NCBI RefSeq assembly: GCF_029223865.1
Contig: NZ_CP119520.1
Coordinates: forward strand, 7,378,001 to 7,442,000
Direction of reading: 5' to 3'
DNA length: 64,000 nt
From: Telluria mixta
GTDB lineage: Bacteria; Pseudomonadota; Gammaproteobacteria; Burkholderiales; Burkholderiaceae_D
Part shown: piece after piece, positions 33,765 to 42,789 of the stretch
Numbering within the stretch: the stretch's first letter is position 1
Layout: each line of letters starts with the position of its first letter
Made by a program: the position numbers and the translations under genes
Notes under the pieces: generated by a model
Database searches by the model: none
What the model was told of the DNA's origin: nothing
What the model saw: only the letters and a program-made list of their open reading frames with translations

Positions 33765-36293
33765 TTAGTCGTGATCGCGGTCGGCCCGCTGCTTGGCCAC
33801 CGCATCCGCGAGCCGCATCGCCGCCTGCACTTTAGAGGGCTGCTGCGCGAACCGCCCCAGCACCTCGCGCGCGAGGTCTTCCGATTCGGCGCGCTGCTTC
33901 GCCTCGGCCTGGCGCGCCTCGATCTGTTCGCGCAGCGCGGCCAGTTCCGCCACCTGCTCTTCCTGGCGCACGGATTCCAGCTCCACGAGACGTTTTTTTG
34001 CGTCCGCCATTTCCTGCGTGGCGAGCGCCGTCTTGCGCTGCATCTCGGCCGCCAGCTGGGCGTTCGCCAGCAACGCGCGCTGGGCATCGCGCTTGTCGAT
34101 CGCGGCCTGCGCCGCGGCCTGCTCGGCCGCCTCGCGCATCTTCGCCAGCTGCGCGCGCTCCGCTTCGGCGGCGGCGCGGGCCTCCGAAGCTGCCACCGCG
34201 GCGCGCTCGGACGCCATGCGGGCCGCCGCCGCTTCGTTGGCGCGCACGTCGGCGGCCGTCTGCTGCTGTTGCGACGACAGCTTCTGCTCCAGCAGCACCA
34301 GGGCATCGTGCGCGGCATCGGCACCCGCGCGCTCGGCCGCCAGCAATTCTTCCGTCAACGCCTGCTGGCGGCGTTCGTGCGCCGCGCGGTCGGCCTGCGC
34401 CTGCGCCAGTTCGGCCGCGCGTGCCGCCTGCGCGCGCTGGGCGTCGGCGATCGCCTGCTCGTGGTCGGCCTGACGCGCCGCCTGTTCCGTGATCGCGCGC
34501 TGGGCGTCGATCGCGGCCTGGCGCTCGGCGGCGGCGCGCTGCTCGCTCTCGGCCTGCGCAGCCAGCAGCGCCGCGTGTTCCTGCTCGGCGGCGACGCGGC
34601 GTGCATCGAATTCCGCCTGCTGGGCGGCGAGCGCATCGCGCTGGGCCTGCAGCCGCGTGGCGTGCTCCTGCTCGGCCGCGGCGAAGCGCGCTTCCGTTTC
34701 TGCGCGCAGCGCGGCGATCTCGCGCTGCTGGGCTTCGAGCCGTTCGGCCAATTGAATCGTTTGCTCCTGCTCTGCGGCAGCGCGCGCTTCGGCCGCGGCG
34801 GCCAGTGCGCGTTCCGCCTCGATGCGGGCCTGCTGGCGCGCCAGCGCCTCCTGCTCCGCCTGCACGCGCGCCTGCTCGGCCTCCGCCAGCGCTTGTGCCT
34901 GCGCGGCGCGTTCCTCCGCCAGCCGCGCCGCTTCGCGTTCGTGTTCGACCTGCTCCGCTTGCGCTGCCAGTTCGGCCTCAAGCGCCGCGTTCTGCGCGGC
35001 GCGTGCGGCGGCTGCCGCTTCGGTCAAGGCCGCGCGCTCCTCGGCCAGCCGGCGCTCGCGCTGCTGGGTTTCCAGATCGCGCTGCGCCGCTTCCTGCGCC
35101 ACGCGGTCGGCCTCCATCCGCAGGCGCGCCTGTTCGGTCGCGACGCGTTCGGCGTCCAGGCGGGCCTGGCTTTGCTGGGACTCCTCCTCTTCCGCCGCGG
35201 CGCGCGCCAGGGCCACGTCGCGCAGCTTGCGGTCAGCTTCGATGCGGGCTTCCGTCGCGGCCAGGATGCGGGCCTCGGCTTCGCGCCGGGCGGCAGCCGC
35301 GTCGGCCGCCATCTGCTCCAGGCGTTCGCGGTGGATGGACGCGTCGCGCAATTCCTTTTCCGTCTGCAGGCGCATGCGCAGCGATTGCGCGGCCGTCCGC
35401 TCCGATTCCACCTGGGCCAGCGCGATGGCTTCCCGTTCCTGTTCGATATGCGCGAGGGCGCGGGCTTCCTCGAGCGCGCGCGCCTCCGCGGACGCGCGCG
35501 CGAACGCGGAGGCGAGCGCCACCTGGTCGGCCCGTTCGCGCTGCTGCGCCAGTTCCAGCGCTTCGGCTTCGGCCTGCGCCAGCTTTTCCGCCGTCTGGCG
35601 CGCCGCGCGCTCGGCCCGTTCGCGCTCGCGCGCGAGGATCGCCACGCGGGCATCGGCGCTGGCGCTGTGGTGGACTTCCTCGCGCGCCGCATGCACGGCC
35701 GCCACGCGCTCGGCCGCCTGCAGGCGCGCCTGCTCGGCGTGGATGGCGAGATCGTCGGCGTCGCGCTGGGCGCGGGCGGCGATCTCGGTGTCGATGCGCG
35801 CCTGTTCCGTCGCGCGCTTGCGAGCGTCTTCCTCGGCGCGGGCGCGGGCTTCGGCCGCGATGCGGATCTGCGTGTCGGATTCGACGCGGGCGCGCAATCC
35901 CGCCGTCTCCTGGCGGATCGCTTCCAGGCGCTCGGCGGCGGCCTTGGCGGCGGCGCGCAGGGTCTCGATACGGTCGCGGTTCGCCTCGATCGCCTCTTCC
36001 GACGCCTGCGCGTTCGCAAGGGCCGCGGCGGCCGCTTCGGCGTCGATGGCCGCGCGTTCCTCGGCCAGGCTGCGCGCACGCGCTTCCGCGTGGGCGCGGT
36101 TCTCGGCCGCCACCGCGGCCTTCGCCTCCGCCTCCACGCGCGCGATGCCTTCCTTGATCGCGCGCTGTTCCAGATGTTCGCGCTGCGGCTCGACCTGCGG
36201 CGCCGCGTGGTCTTGCGCGGCGGGCATCAGGTCGATCGTGAAATCGGCGTCGTCTTTCTGTGCGGATGGATCGGTGCGGTCGGCGTCGGTCAT
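33765..36293 (-). CDS. 842-residue Ala/Glu/Arg/Gln-rich coiled-coil protein of unknown function
   Basis: After an acidic head of about 37 residues (MTDADRTDPSAQKDDADFTI...), nearly all of residues 38-842 are predicted to be one continuous helix. I count four Gly and one Pro in that stretch, and no Cys or Trp. The sequence is dominated by A, E, R, Q with heptad-like spacing (EAEARAAAEQE, LAEERAALTEA). There is no signal peptide or membrane helix, so it should be cytoplasmic. As a rod this would be roughly 0.12 micrometre. The C-terminus (EVLGRFAQQPSKVQAAMRLADAV) is less repetitive and may be a conserved cap. I do not recognise a family; filament-forming coiled-coil-rich proteins are an architectural analogy only. 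It lies 112 bp downstream of srkA on the same strand. Confidence 0.8.
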   Translation of the reverse strand: MTDADRTDPSAQKDDADFTIDLMPAAQDHAAPQVEPQREHLEQRAIKEGIARVEAEAKAAVAAENRAHAEARARSLAEERAAIDAEAAAAALANAQASEEAIEANRDRIETLRAAAKAAAERLEAIRQETAGLRARVESDTQIRIAAEARARAEEDARKRATEQARIDTEIAARAQRDADDLAIHAEQARLQAAERVAAVHAAREEVHHSASADARVAILARERERAERAARQTAEKLAQAEAEALELAQQRERADQVALASAFARASAEARALEEARALAHIEQEREAIALAQVESERTAAQSLRMRLQTEKELRDASIHRERLEQMAADAAAARREAEARILAATEARIEADRKLRDVALARAAAEEEESQQSQARLDAERVATEQARLRMEADRVAQEAAQRDLETQQRERRLAEERAALTEAAAAARAAQNAALEAELAAQAEQVEHEREAARLAEERAAQAQALAEAEQARVQAEQEALARQQARIEAERALAAAAEARAAAEQEQTIQLAERLEAQQREIAALRAETEARFAAAEQEHATRLQAQRDALAAQQAEFDARRVAAEQEHAALLAAQAESEQRAAAERQAAIDAQRAITEQAARQADHEQAIADAQRAQAARAAELAQAQADRAAHERRQQALTEELLAAERAGADAAHDALVLLEQKLSSQQQQTAADVRANEAAAARMASERAAVAASEARAAAEAERAQLAKMREAAEQAAAQAAIDKRDAQRALLANAQLAAEMQRKTALATQEMADAKKRLVELESVRQEEQVAELAALREQIEARQAEAKQRAESEDLAREVLGRFAQQPSKVQAAMRLADAVAKQRADRDHD

Positions 36294-36405
36294 GGATGGC
36301 TCGTCAGTTCAATGCGGGCCCGGTCGGGTCCGCTCTCCAATTATGCGACATGGTTCTGTTTCGTGTCACGCCAAGCTGAATCGTAAAACTACGTCAATTT
36401 CAGCG

Positions 36406-37386
36406 TTAGACGGGGAACAAAGGTGGCTCATCCATCAGCGCCACCTGCTCGCGCAATTCGAGGATGCGGTCCTGCCAGTAACGCTGGGTATTAAACCAGG
36501 GAAATGCCGCGGGGAATGCCGGATCGTCCCAGCGCATCGCCAGCCACGCCGAATAGTGGATCAGCCGCAAGGTGCGCAGCGCCTCGACGAGATACAGCTG
36601 GCGCGGATCGAAGTCGCAGAAGTCCTCGTAGCCGGCCAGCACGTCGGCCAGCTGGCCCACCATCTCGTGGCGCTCGCCCGACAGCAGCATCCACAGGTCC
36701 TGCACGGCCGGACCCATGCGGCTGTCGTCGAAGTCGACGAAGTGCGGACCGTCGCCCGTCCACAGCACGTTGCCCGCGTGGCAGTCGCCGTGCAGGCGCA
36801 GCAGCGACAAGTCGCCGGCGCGGTCGTAGCAGCGCGCGACGCCGTCCAGGGCCTGGTCCAGCACGCTCGTGTAGGCCGTCAGCAATTCCGGCGGGATGAA
36901 GCCGTGGCCGATCAGCCAGGCGCGCGGCTCCCTGCCGAAGGTGTCCAGGTCGAGCCGGGGGCGCTGCGCGAACGGCTTCACGGCGCCCACCGCGTGGATG
37001 CGGCCGATGAAGCGGCCGATCCATTCCAGCGTGGACGGGTCGGACAGCTCGGGCGCGCGGCCGCCGCGGCTGGGAAACACGGCGAAGCGGAAGCCGCCGT
37101 GCTCGTGCAGGGAACGGCCCTCGAGGACGTCTGCCGGCACCACGGGCACTTCCTGGTCGGCCAGCTCCTGCACGAACGCATGCTCTTCGAGGATGGCGGC
37201 GTCGCTCCAGCGGCCGGGCCGGTAGAACTTGACGACGACGGGCGGGCCTTCTTCGCGGCCGACGCGGTACACGCGGTTTTCGTAGCTGTTCAGCGCAAGC
37301 AGGCGGCCGTCGCCACGCAGGCCGACGCTGTCGACGGCGTCCAGCACCATCGCGGGATCGAGGCGGGAAAAGGGGTGGTTATCCAT
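36406..37386 (-). CDS. srkA: Stress response serine/threonine kinase SrkA (YihE)
   Basis: 326 residues, close to the 328 of E. coli SrkA. Visible are the N-terminal NSYENRVYRVG, the lysine-containing VVVKFYRPGRW, the catalytic loop LHGDCHAGNVLW (Brenner-type HGDxHxxN) and the metal-binding FVDFDDSRMGPAVQDLW. The fold is APH-like. SrkA phosphorylates proteins and counters programmed-death pathways under oxidative stress. Start MDNHPF at 37386 has GGCGGA just upstream; the 26-codon extension is non-family. A UPF0149/SEC-C gene diverges from it 77 bp away. Confidence 0.95.
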   Translation of the reverse strand: MDNHPFSRLDPAMVLDAVDSVGLRGDGRLLALNSYENRVYRVGREEGPPVVVKFYRPGRWSDAAILEEHAFVQELADQEVPVVPADVLEGRSLHEHGGFRFAVFPSRGGRAPELSDPSTLEWIGRFIGRIHAVGAVKPFAQRPRLDLDTFGREPRAWLIGHGFIPPELLTAYTSVLDQALDGVARCYDRAGDLSLLRLHGDCHAGNVLWTGDGPHFVDFDDSRMGPAVQDLWMLLSGERHEMVGQLADVLAGYEDFCDFDPRQLYLVEALRTLRLIHYSAWLAMRWDDPAFPAAFPWFNTQRYWQDRILELREQVALMDEPPLFPV

Positions 37387-37463
37387 TCCGCCATTGTAAG
37401 GTTTTCGCCGGTGAGGGGGCGGAAGCGTTACACTGACGCCTTCAACGCAAGGAAATCGCAACA

Positions 37464-38153
37464 ATGCAACTCGACCAGCCCCTCTCCGAAAAAGAATTCG
37501 ACGACCTCGACAACTTCCTCCTGTCCGATCGCTGCTCCGACGACGCGATGACGATGGACACGCTGCACGGCTACCTGACCGCCATCGCGATCGGTCTGGA
37601 AACCATCATGCCGGCCGAATGGCTGCCGCGCGTGTGGGGCGAGGAAGGCGCCGTGCCCAAGTGGAAGAACCCGAAGGAAGAAGAACGCATCGTCAACCTG
37701 ATCATGCGCTTCATGAACGAGGTGCTCGTCACCTTCGAGGTCGCGCCGAAGGAATTCGAGCCGCTGTACGTCGAGCACGACATCAATGGCGAGACGCTGA
37801 TCGACGCCGAGGCGTGGTGCTGGGGTTTCTGGGAAGGCATGGAACTGCATCCCGGCTCATGGGCAGAGATCTGGGATTCGGAAGCGGCCCCGCTGATGCG
37901 CCCGATCTACCTGCTGGGCGCCGACGAAATCGAGGAAAGCGAGCTGGCGGAAGTCGAGGACCCGAAGAAGGCGCACAAGCTGGCGCTGGAGATCGAGGCC
38001 AACCTGCCCGGCATCCACCGCTTCTGGCTGCCGCGCCGCAAGGCCGCCGTCGAGACGGTGCGCCGCGAGGAGCCTAAAGTGGGCCGCAACGACGATTGCC
38101 CGTGCGGTAGCGGCAAGAAATACAAGAAGTGCTGCGGGGCCAATCAGGACTGA
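37464..38153 (+). CDS. UPF0149/YecA family protein with C-terminal SEC-C zinc motif
   Basis: 229 residues. The N-terminal helical UPF0149 domain (about 5-190) carries [21 protein letters not shown] and [21 protein letters not shown]-terminal SEC-C motif (about 208-226) reads [18 protein letters not shown], a CxCx8CC zinc-binding knuckle like the one at the end of SecA. Members are thought to interact with the ribosome or with SecA clients. This is a single-gene unit ahead of a REP-like element. Confidence 0.92.
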   Translation: MQLDQPLSEKEFDDLDNFLLSDRCSDDAMTMDTLHGYLTAIAIGLETIMPAEWLPRVWGEEGAVPKWKNPKEEERIVNLIMRFMNEVLVTFEVAPKEFEPLYVEHDINGETLIDAEAWCWGFWEGMELHPGSWAEIWDSEAAPLMRPIYLLGADEIEESELAEVEDPKKAHKLALEIEANLPGIHRFWLPRRKAAVETVRREEPKVGRNDDCPCGSGKKYKKCCGANQD

Positions 38154-38165
38154 TCAACCCGAAAC

Positions 38166-38246
38166 GTCATCCCCGCGAAAGCGGGGAGCCATGCTGAGCC
38201 GATCACAGACGCTCAGTATGGGTTCCCGCTTTCGCGGGAACGACGG
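38166..38246. repeat. REP-like palindrome pair (copy 2)
   Basis: GTCATCCCCGCGAAAGCGGGGA at the left and GGGTTCCCGCTTTCGCGGGA plus ACGACGG at the right, with a 40-bp middle. The right unit is identical to that of the copy at 33731-33756. It lies between convergent genes. Confidence 0.8.
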
Positions 38247-38252
38247 CACTAA

Positions 38253-39440
38253 TTAGGCCGCTTCAGCCAGGCGGCTTTCGAACAGCGCCGCCAGCAGATC
38301 CGACTGACTGACGACACCCAGGAACACCGCCCGCTCGTCCACCACCGGAATGTGGTGCAACCCGCCATTGCTCATCAGCGGCACGAGCGTGGCGATCGGT
38401 TCGTTCCTGTCGACGACGGCAACCTTCGTCGACATCAGCTCCCCCACCGTCGCCGCCCGCTCCGGCCGTACGCCCAGCACGTGGGCGAACAGGCCGCGCA
38501 GGCGTTCGCCTACCGTCTGGTAATCGTCCAGGCCCGCATGGTGCAGGAAATCGCCCTGCCCGATGATGCCGGCCACGCGGTGCGACGCATCGAGCACCGG
38601 CAGCGCGTGCAGGTTGTGGTGGCGCAGCAGGCGCCAGGCTTCGTCCAGGGGCATGTTCGGCGTGGCCGTCACGACATCCTTCGACATGATCGCGCCGCAG
38701 TTCACGGTGCCGAAGCGGCGCGCGTAGGCGCGTTGTTCCGTCTGCAGCAGGATGTCTTCCAGGTCGTCGCGGCTGACGTCCAGCACCTGGCCGTAGCGGG
38801 CCAGCACGGCATCGAGGTCCTCGGCCGTGAAGCCCAGGCGCGCCATCGGCGCCGGGTCGCGCGTCGCGTGCGCCGCCTGCTGGGCCGTGCGCAGCGCGGA
38901 TTTCTGGTTGTGCGGATAGCGCCGGCCCGTCAGGTTGTTGAAGACGAGCGCCGCGAGCACGATCAGCGTCGAATTCAGGCACACGGGCAGGAACGCGAAC
39001 CCGAAGCCGGCCGCATGGATGGCCGGGCCGCCGAGGACGGCCGTCAGCGCCACCGCGCCGCTGGGCGGATGCAGGCAGCGCAACAGGAACATTACGAAGA
39101 TCGCACAGGCGCCCGCCAGCGGGGCGGCCAGGGCCGGGTTGGCGACGGTCTTGGCGCAGATGATGCCGATCAGCGCGGAAATCGTATTTCCCCCGATGAC
39201 CGACCAGGGCTGGGCCAGCGGGCTGGCGGGCACGCAGAACAACAGCACGGCCGATGCGCCCATCGGGGCGACCAGGGCCAGCGGACCGATGTCGGAACCC
39301 TTCGTCAGCATGTCGCTGAGGATCGCCGTCACGAACAGCCCCACGAGAGCCCCTGCCACCGCACGCATGCGTTCCCCGCGCGGCACCGTATTCGGTTGCG
39401 GTACGAACGAGCGCAACCATTCCAAACTGTGTTCCAGCAT
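38253..39440 (-). CDS. HPP family membrane protein with tandem CBS domains
   Basis: 395 residues. The N-terminal HPP domain (about 20-175) has four or five membrane helices and the name-giving LHPPSGAVALTAVLGG, plus LVAPMGASAVLLFCVP. Two CBS domains follow (about 245-305 and 330-390; SKDVVTATPNMPLDEAWRLL and STKVAVVDRNEPIATLVPLM), ready to bind adenine nucleotides. HPP proteins in cyanobacteria and plants transport nitrite; the substrate here is unproven. It is transcribed divergently from the marR-like/ClC unit, which also ends in CBS domains. Confidence 0.93.
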   Translation of the reverse strand: MLEHSLEWLRSFVPQPNTVPRGERMRAVAGALVGLFVTAILSDMLTKGSDIGPLALVAPMGASAVLLFCVPASPLAQPWSVIGGNTISALIGIICAKTVANPALAAPLAGACAIFVMFLLRCLHPPSGAVALTAVLGGPAIHAAGFGFAFLPVCLNSTLIVLAALVFNNLTGRRYPHNQKSALRTAQQAAHATRDPAPMARLGFTAEDLDAVLARYGQVLDVSRDDLEDILLQTEQRAYARRFGTVNCGAIMSKDVVTATPNMPLDEAWRLLRHHNLHALPVLDASHRVAGIIGQGDFLHHAGLDDYQTVGERLRGLFAHVLGVRPERAATVGELMSTKVAVVDRNEPIATLVPLMSNGGLHHIPVVDERAVFLGVVSQSDLLAALFESRLAEAA

Positions 39441-39502
39441 AGTCCTGTCGATTGTGAAAGAACGGCAACGCCAGGGCGTCGCACGCTTTTGCTAAAAAAA
39501 TG

Positions 39503-39517
39503 TATCACGTTATGATA
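39503..39517. promoter_or_regulatory. Candidate MarR-type operator in the HPP/marR divergent region
   Basis: TATCA-CGTTA-TGATA is a perfect 5-bp inverted repeat with a 5-bp spacer in the only AT-rich part of the divergent region. The size and position fit self-regulation by the adjacent MarR-like protein, possibly controlling both directions. Confidence 0.4.
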
Positions 39518-39605
39518 TATTATTTGGTTCCCAAAGCCAACGCCCACACCGAAACAAGCCAGTGAAAGACGAATCTCCCCGCTGTCCAAGCCGGATTTCG
39601 CCGCA

Positions 39606-39971
39606 TTGTCGGAATTCCGCTACCAGATGCGGCGCTACGAGCGCTTCTCCGAAAACGCCGTGCAGGCCGAGGGCATCACGCCGCTGCAATACCTGCTCCT
39701 GCTCCACATCAAGGGTTTTCCCGGACGCGAATGGGCCACCGTCGGCGAACTGGCCGAGCGCCTGCAGGCCAAGCAGCATGGTGTCGTCGCGCTCGTCACG
39801 CGCTGCGAGGCGGGCGAACTGGTGGTACGCCGCACGAATGCCGAGGACCGGCGCCGGGTGGAAGTGCACCTGCTGCCGAAGGGCGAGGCGCTGTTGACGC
39901 GGCTGGCCGCCGTCCACCGCGCCGAGCTGCGCGCCCTGCAAGGCGTCTTTACGGTTCCTAATCTTGCATAA
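39606..39971 (+). CDS. MarR family transcriptional regulator (N-terminus probably displaced by a one-base loss)
   Basis: The clean frame gives 121 residues from TTG 39606: SEFRYQMRRYERFSENAVQAEGITPLQYLLLLHIKGF, the winged-helix part WATVGELAERLQAKQHGVVALVTRCE, and the wing RRTNAEDRRRVEVHLLPKGEAL. No canonical start with a ribosome-binding site precedes it in frame, yet upstream codons read PLSKPDFAAL like a normal MarR N-terminus. Adding one C to the CCCC run (39577-39580) would join GTG 39562 in frame to give MKDESPPLSKPDFAALSEF. The likely true gene is therefore 39562-39971 with an indel. It lies 4 bp before the ClC gene, so they are co-transcribed and MarR probably controls the transporter. 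Confidence 0.8.
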   Translation: MSEFRYQMRRYERFSENAVQAEGITPLQYLLLLHIKGFPGREWATVGELAERLQAKQHGVVALVTRCEAGELVVRRTNAEDRRRVEVHLLPKGEALLTRLAAVHRAELRALQGVFTVPNLA

Positions 39972-39975
39972 CAAA

Positions 39976-41736
39976 ATGAAAACTGCCACGCACCCGTCCA
40001 CACCGCGGCGCGATTTTTCAGGCGATGTCCGCCTGCTGCGCATCGCCGCCCTCGCCGCCTTCATCGGCGCACTCAGCACGGTCGCCGCGCGCGTCCTGCT
40101 GACGATGATCCGGTTCTTCACGGACCTGTTCTTTTACGGAAAATTCTCGTTCGCGGAGCTGTCCCCGGCCGACAATACCCTGGGTCCGTGGGTCATCGGC
40201 ATCCCCGTGATCGGGGGCCTGATCATCGGCCTGATCGCCCGCTACGGCACCGAGGCGATCCGCGGCCACGGCATTCCCGAAGCCATCGAGGCGATCCTGT
40301 TCAAGCGCAGCGCGATGTCGCCGAAGGTGGCCGTGCTGAAGCCGCTGTCGTCCGGCATCGCCATCGGCAGCGGCGGTCCGTTCGGCGCGGAAGGCCCGAT
40401 CATCATGACGGGCGGCGCGATCGGCTCGCTGATCGCCCAGCACTTCCACTTGACGGGCGGCGAGCGTAAATCGCTGCTCGTGGCGGGCGCCGTGTCGGGC
40501 ATGACGGCCGTGTTCGGCACGCCGGTGGCGGCCGTGCTGATGGCCGTCGAGCTGCTGCTGTTCGAACTGCGTCCGCGCAGCCTGCTGCCGGTGGCGACCG
40601 CCTGCGCCGTGGCCGGCTTCCTGCGCCCGCTGGCCATCGGCGCCGGCGCGCTGTTCCCGGTGGAGACGGCGCCCGTCGCGCCGATCGCCCTCCTCTCCTG
40701 CCTGGTGGCCGGCATCGCGTGCGGCGCGCTCGCATGGCTGATGTCGACGGCGCTGTACCGCGTCGAGGACGGCTTCCACCGCCTGACTATCCACTGGATG
40801 TGGTGGCCGGCGCTGGGCGGCCTCGCAGTCGGCATCGGCGGCTATGTCGAGCCGCGCGCGTTGGGTGTCGGGTATGACGTCATCGGCGATCTGCTGCACA
40901 ACCACATGGTCGTCAGCGCCATCCTCGGCCTGCTCGCGGTGAAACTCGTGATCTGGCTGATCGCGCTCGGCTCCGGCACGTCCGGCGGCGTGCTGGCCCC
41001 GCTGCTGATGCTCGGCGCGGGCCTCGGCGCGCTGCTGGGACCGTACCTGCCCGGTGCCGATCCCGCGCTGTGGCCGCTCGTGTTCATGGCCGCCACGCTG
41101 GGCGGCATGATGCGCGCGCCGGTGATGGCCGTCGTGTTCGCATTCGAACTGACGCACGACGCCAACGCCCTGCTGCCCCTGCTGGCCGCCGCGGCCGGCG
41201 CGTACGGCTTCACGGTGCTGACGATGGGCCGTTCGATCCTGACGGAAAAGATCGCGCGCCGCGGCCACCACATCTACCGCGAATACGGCATCGATCCGCT
41301 CGAGCGCCACAGCGTGGCCGAAGTCATGAGCACGGAAGTGCATCACATCGACGCGAACGCCACCATCGGCGACGTGCTGGCCACGCATTTCGGCCCGGCC
41401 CAGAAGCACCGCGGCTTTCCGGTCACGCGCGACGGGCTCGTCGTCGGCATGGTCGAGCGCGACACCTTGAACGGCCACCCGCCGACGATGCCCGTCGGCG
41501 ACCTGTTCGGCGCCAATCCGCCGCTCGTCGCGCTGCCCGGCGAAACGTGCCGCGCCGTCGCCACGCGCCTGGCCGTGCACGGCATCGAGCGGCTGCCGGT
41601 CGTCGCGCAGACGGGGCATGCGCAACTGCTGGGCGTCGTCAGCCGCAGCGACCTGATCAAGGCGACCGCCACCCTCCACGACGAGGAACACGAACGCCGC
41701 ACGTTGCGCACCTTGCCCCTGGTGCGCCGTCCTTGA
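39976..41736 (+). CDS. ClC family chloride/proton transporter with C-terminal CBS domains
   Basis: 586 residues, ten or more membrane helices followed by two CBS domains (about 440-575). Selectivity motifs are visible: GSGGPFGAEGPI (the gating Glu in GxEGP; the first motif is GSGGP rather than GSGIP), and GTSGGVLAPLLMLGAG for GxFxP-like. A Glu in LLLFELRP aligns with the inner proton Glu of the E. coli exchanger, so proton-coupled antiport is likely rather than a channel. The ATG at 39976 was chosen over a TTG four codons earlier. The marR-like gene ends 4 bp upstream. Confidence 0.94.
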   Translation: MKTATHPSTPRRDFSGDVRLLRIAALAAFIGALSTVAARVLLTMIRFFTDLFFYGKFSFAELSPADNTLGPWVIGIPVIGGLIIGLIARYGTEAIRGHGIPEAIEAILFKRSAMSPKVAVLKPLSSGIAIGSGGPFGAEGPIIMTGGAIGSLIAQHFHLTGGERKSLLVAGAVSGMTAVFGTPVAAVLMAVELLLFELRPRSLLPVATACAVAGFLRPLAIGAGALFPVETAPVAPIALLSCLVAGIACGALAWLMSTALYRVEDGFHRLTIHWMWWPALGGLAVGIGGYVEPRALGVGYDVIGDLLHNHMVVSAILGLLAVKLVIWLIALGSGTSGGVLAPLLMLGAGLGALLGPYLPGADPALWPLVFMAATLGGMMRAPVMAVVFAFELTHDANALLPLLAAAAGAYGFTVLTMGRSILTEKIARRGHHIYREYGIDPLERHSVAEVMSTEVHHIDANATIGDVLATHFGPAQKHRGFPVTRDGLVVGMVERDTLNGHPPTMPVGDLFGANPPLVALPGETCRAVATRLAVHGIERLPVVAQTGHAQLLGVVSRSDLIKATATLHDEEHERRTLRTLPLVRRP

Positions 41737-41829
41737 GGTAGGGCAACCAGGGTCCAGCGAGTTGCTGAACAATCATGTACGATAAGCAACCCGCGTTCGC
41801 GCGTTGTGTCATTCATCGAGGATAACAAC

Positions 41830-42783
41830 ATGATTAATAAAGCACTCAAGCACACCCTGCTCGCCGCCGCCCTCGCCGCAGCAACCGTTGGCGCCCAGGC
41901 CGCCGCACCGATGGTCAAGACCCCGGCCCCCGGTTTCTTCCGCGTGATGCTCGGCGACGTCGAAATCACGCCGATCAGCGACGGCACTTTCGACCTGCCG
42001 ATGGACCAGTTCATGCACCAGAAGCCGGAACTGACGCGCACCGCCGTCACGAAGAACTTCCTGAAGCTGCCGGTCGAAACGTCCGACAACGCCTTCCTGA
42101 TCAACACCGGCGGCAAGCTGGTGCTGGTCGACACGGGCGCCGGCGCGCTGTTCGGCCCGACCGTCGGCAAGTTCGTCAACAACCTGAAGGCGGCCGGTTA
42201 CCAGCCGGAACAGATCGACGAGATCTACATCACCCACATGCACGGCGACCACGTGGGCGGCCTCGTCAACAATGGCCAGCGCGTGTTCCCGAACGCCGTC
42301 GTGCGCGCGGGCAAGGCCGATGCCGACTACTGGCTGAGCCAGGCGAACATGGACAAGGCCCCGGCCGACAAGAAGGACTTCTTCAAGGGCGCGATGGCGT
42401 CGATCAATCCGTACATCCAGGCCGGCAAGTTCAAGCCCATCGAGAAGGATGGCGAACTGGTCCCGGGCGTCTCCGCCCAGGCCGAGCACGGCCATACGCC
42501 GGGCCACACCGTGTACGCGGTGGAAAGCCGTGGCCAGAAGCTCGTGCTGATCGGCGACCTGATCCACCTGGCGGCCGTCCAGTTCGACAATCCGCAGGTG
42601 ACGATCGCGTTCGACAGCGACGAGAAGGCGGCGTATGCGGCGCGCAAGAAAGTGTTCGACGACGCGGCGAAGAACGGCTGGCTCGTGGGCGGCGCGCACC
42701 TGCAGTTCCCGGGCCTGGGTCACCTCGTGACGCAGGGTAAAGGGTATCGCTGGGTGCCCGTCAACTACACCCAGATGCGCTGA
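41830..42783 (+). CDS. Exported MBL-fold metallo-hydrolase
   Basis: 317 residues with a Sec signal (about 1-26, ending AQAA). The metallo-beta-lactamase metal motif is intact: T-H-M-H-G-D-H-V-G-G (HxHxDH), then HGHTPGHTVYAVE and LIGDLIHL. It resembles periplasmic lactonase/glyoxalase-like MBL proteins; the substrate is unknown. The start MINKALKH has GAGGATAAC upstream. It stands alone and converges with the hybrid kinase gene, six bp from its end. Confidence 0.92.
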   Translation: MINKALKHTLLAAALAAATVGAQAAAPMVKTPAPGFFRVMLGDVEITPISDGTFDLPMDQFMHQKPELTRTAVTKNFLKLPVETSDNAFLINTGGKLVLVDTGAGALFGPTVGKFVNNLKAAGYQPEQIDEIYITHMHGDHVGGLVNNGQRVFPNAVVRAGKADADYWLSQANMDKAPADKKDFFKGAMASINPYIQAGKFKPIEKDGELVPGVSAQAEHGHTPGHTVYAVESRGQKLVLIGDLIHLAAVQFDNPQVTIAFDSDEKAAYAARKKVFDDAAKNGWLVGGAHLQFPGLGHLVTQGKGYRWVPVNYTQMR

Positions 42784-42789
42784 ACGTAG

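Noticed and set aside
33729..37551. Two plus-strand frames of about 900 codons opposite the coiled-coil gene
   Set aside because: They are the complement of Ala/Glu/Arg/Gln repeats, giving Cys/Arg/Ser/Leu-rich or Ala/Ser/Cys/Arg-rich sequence with no fold, signal or start site.
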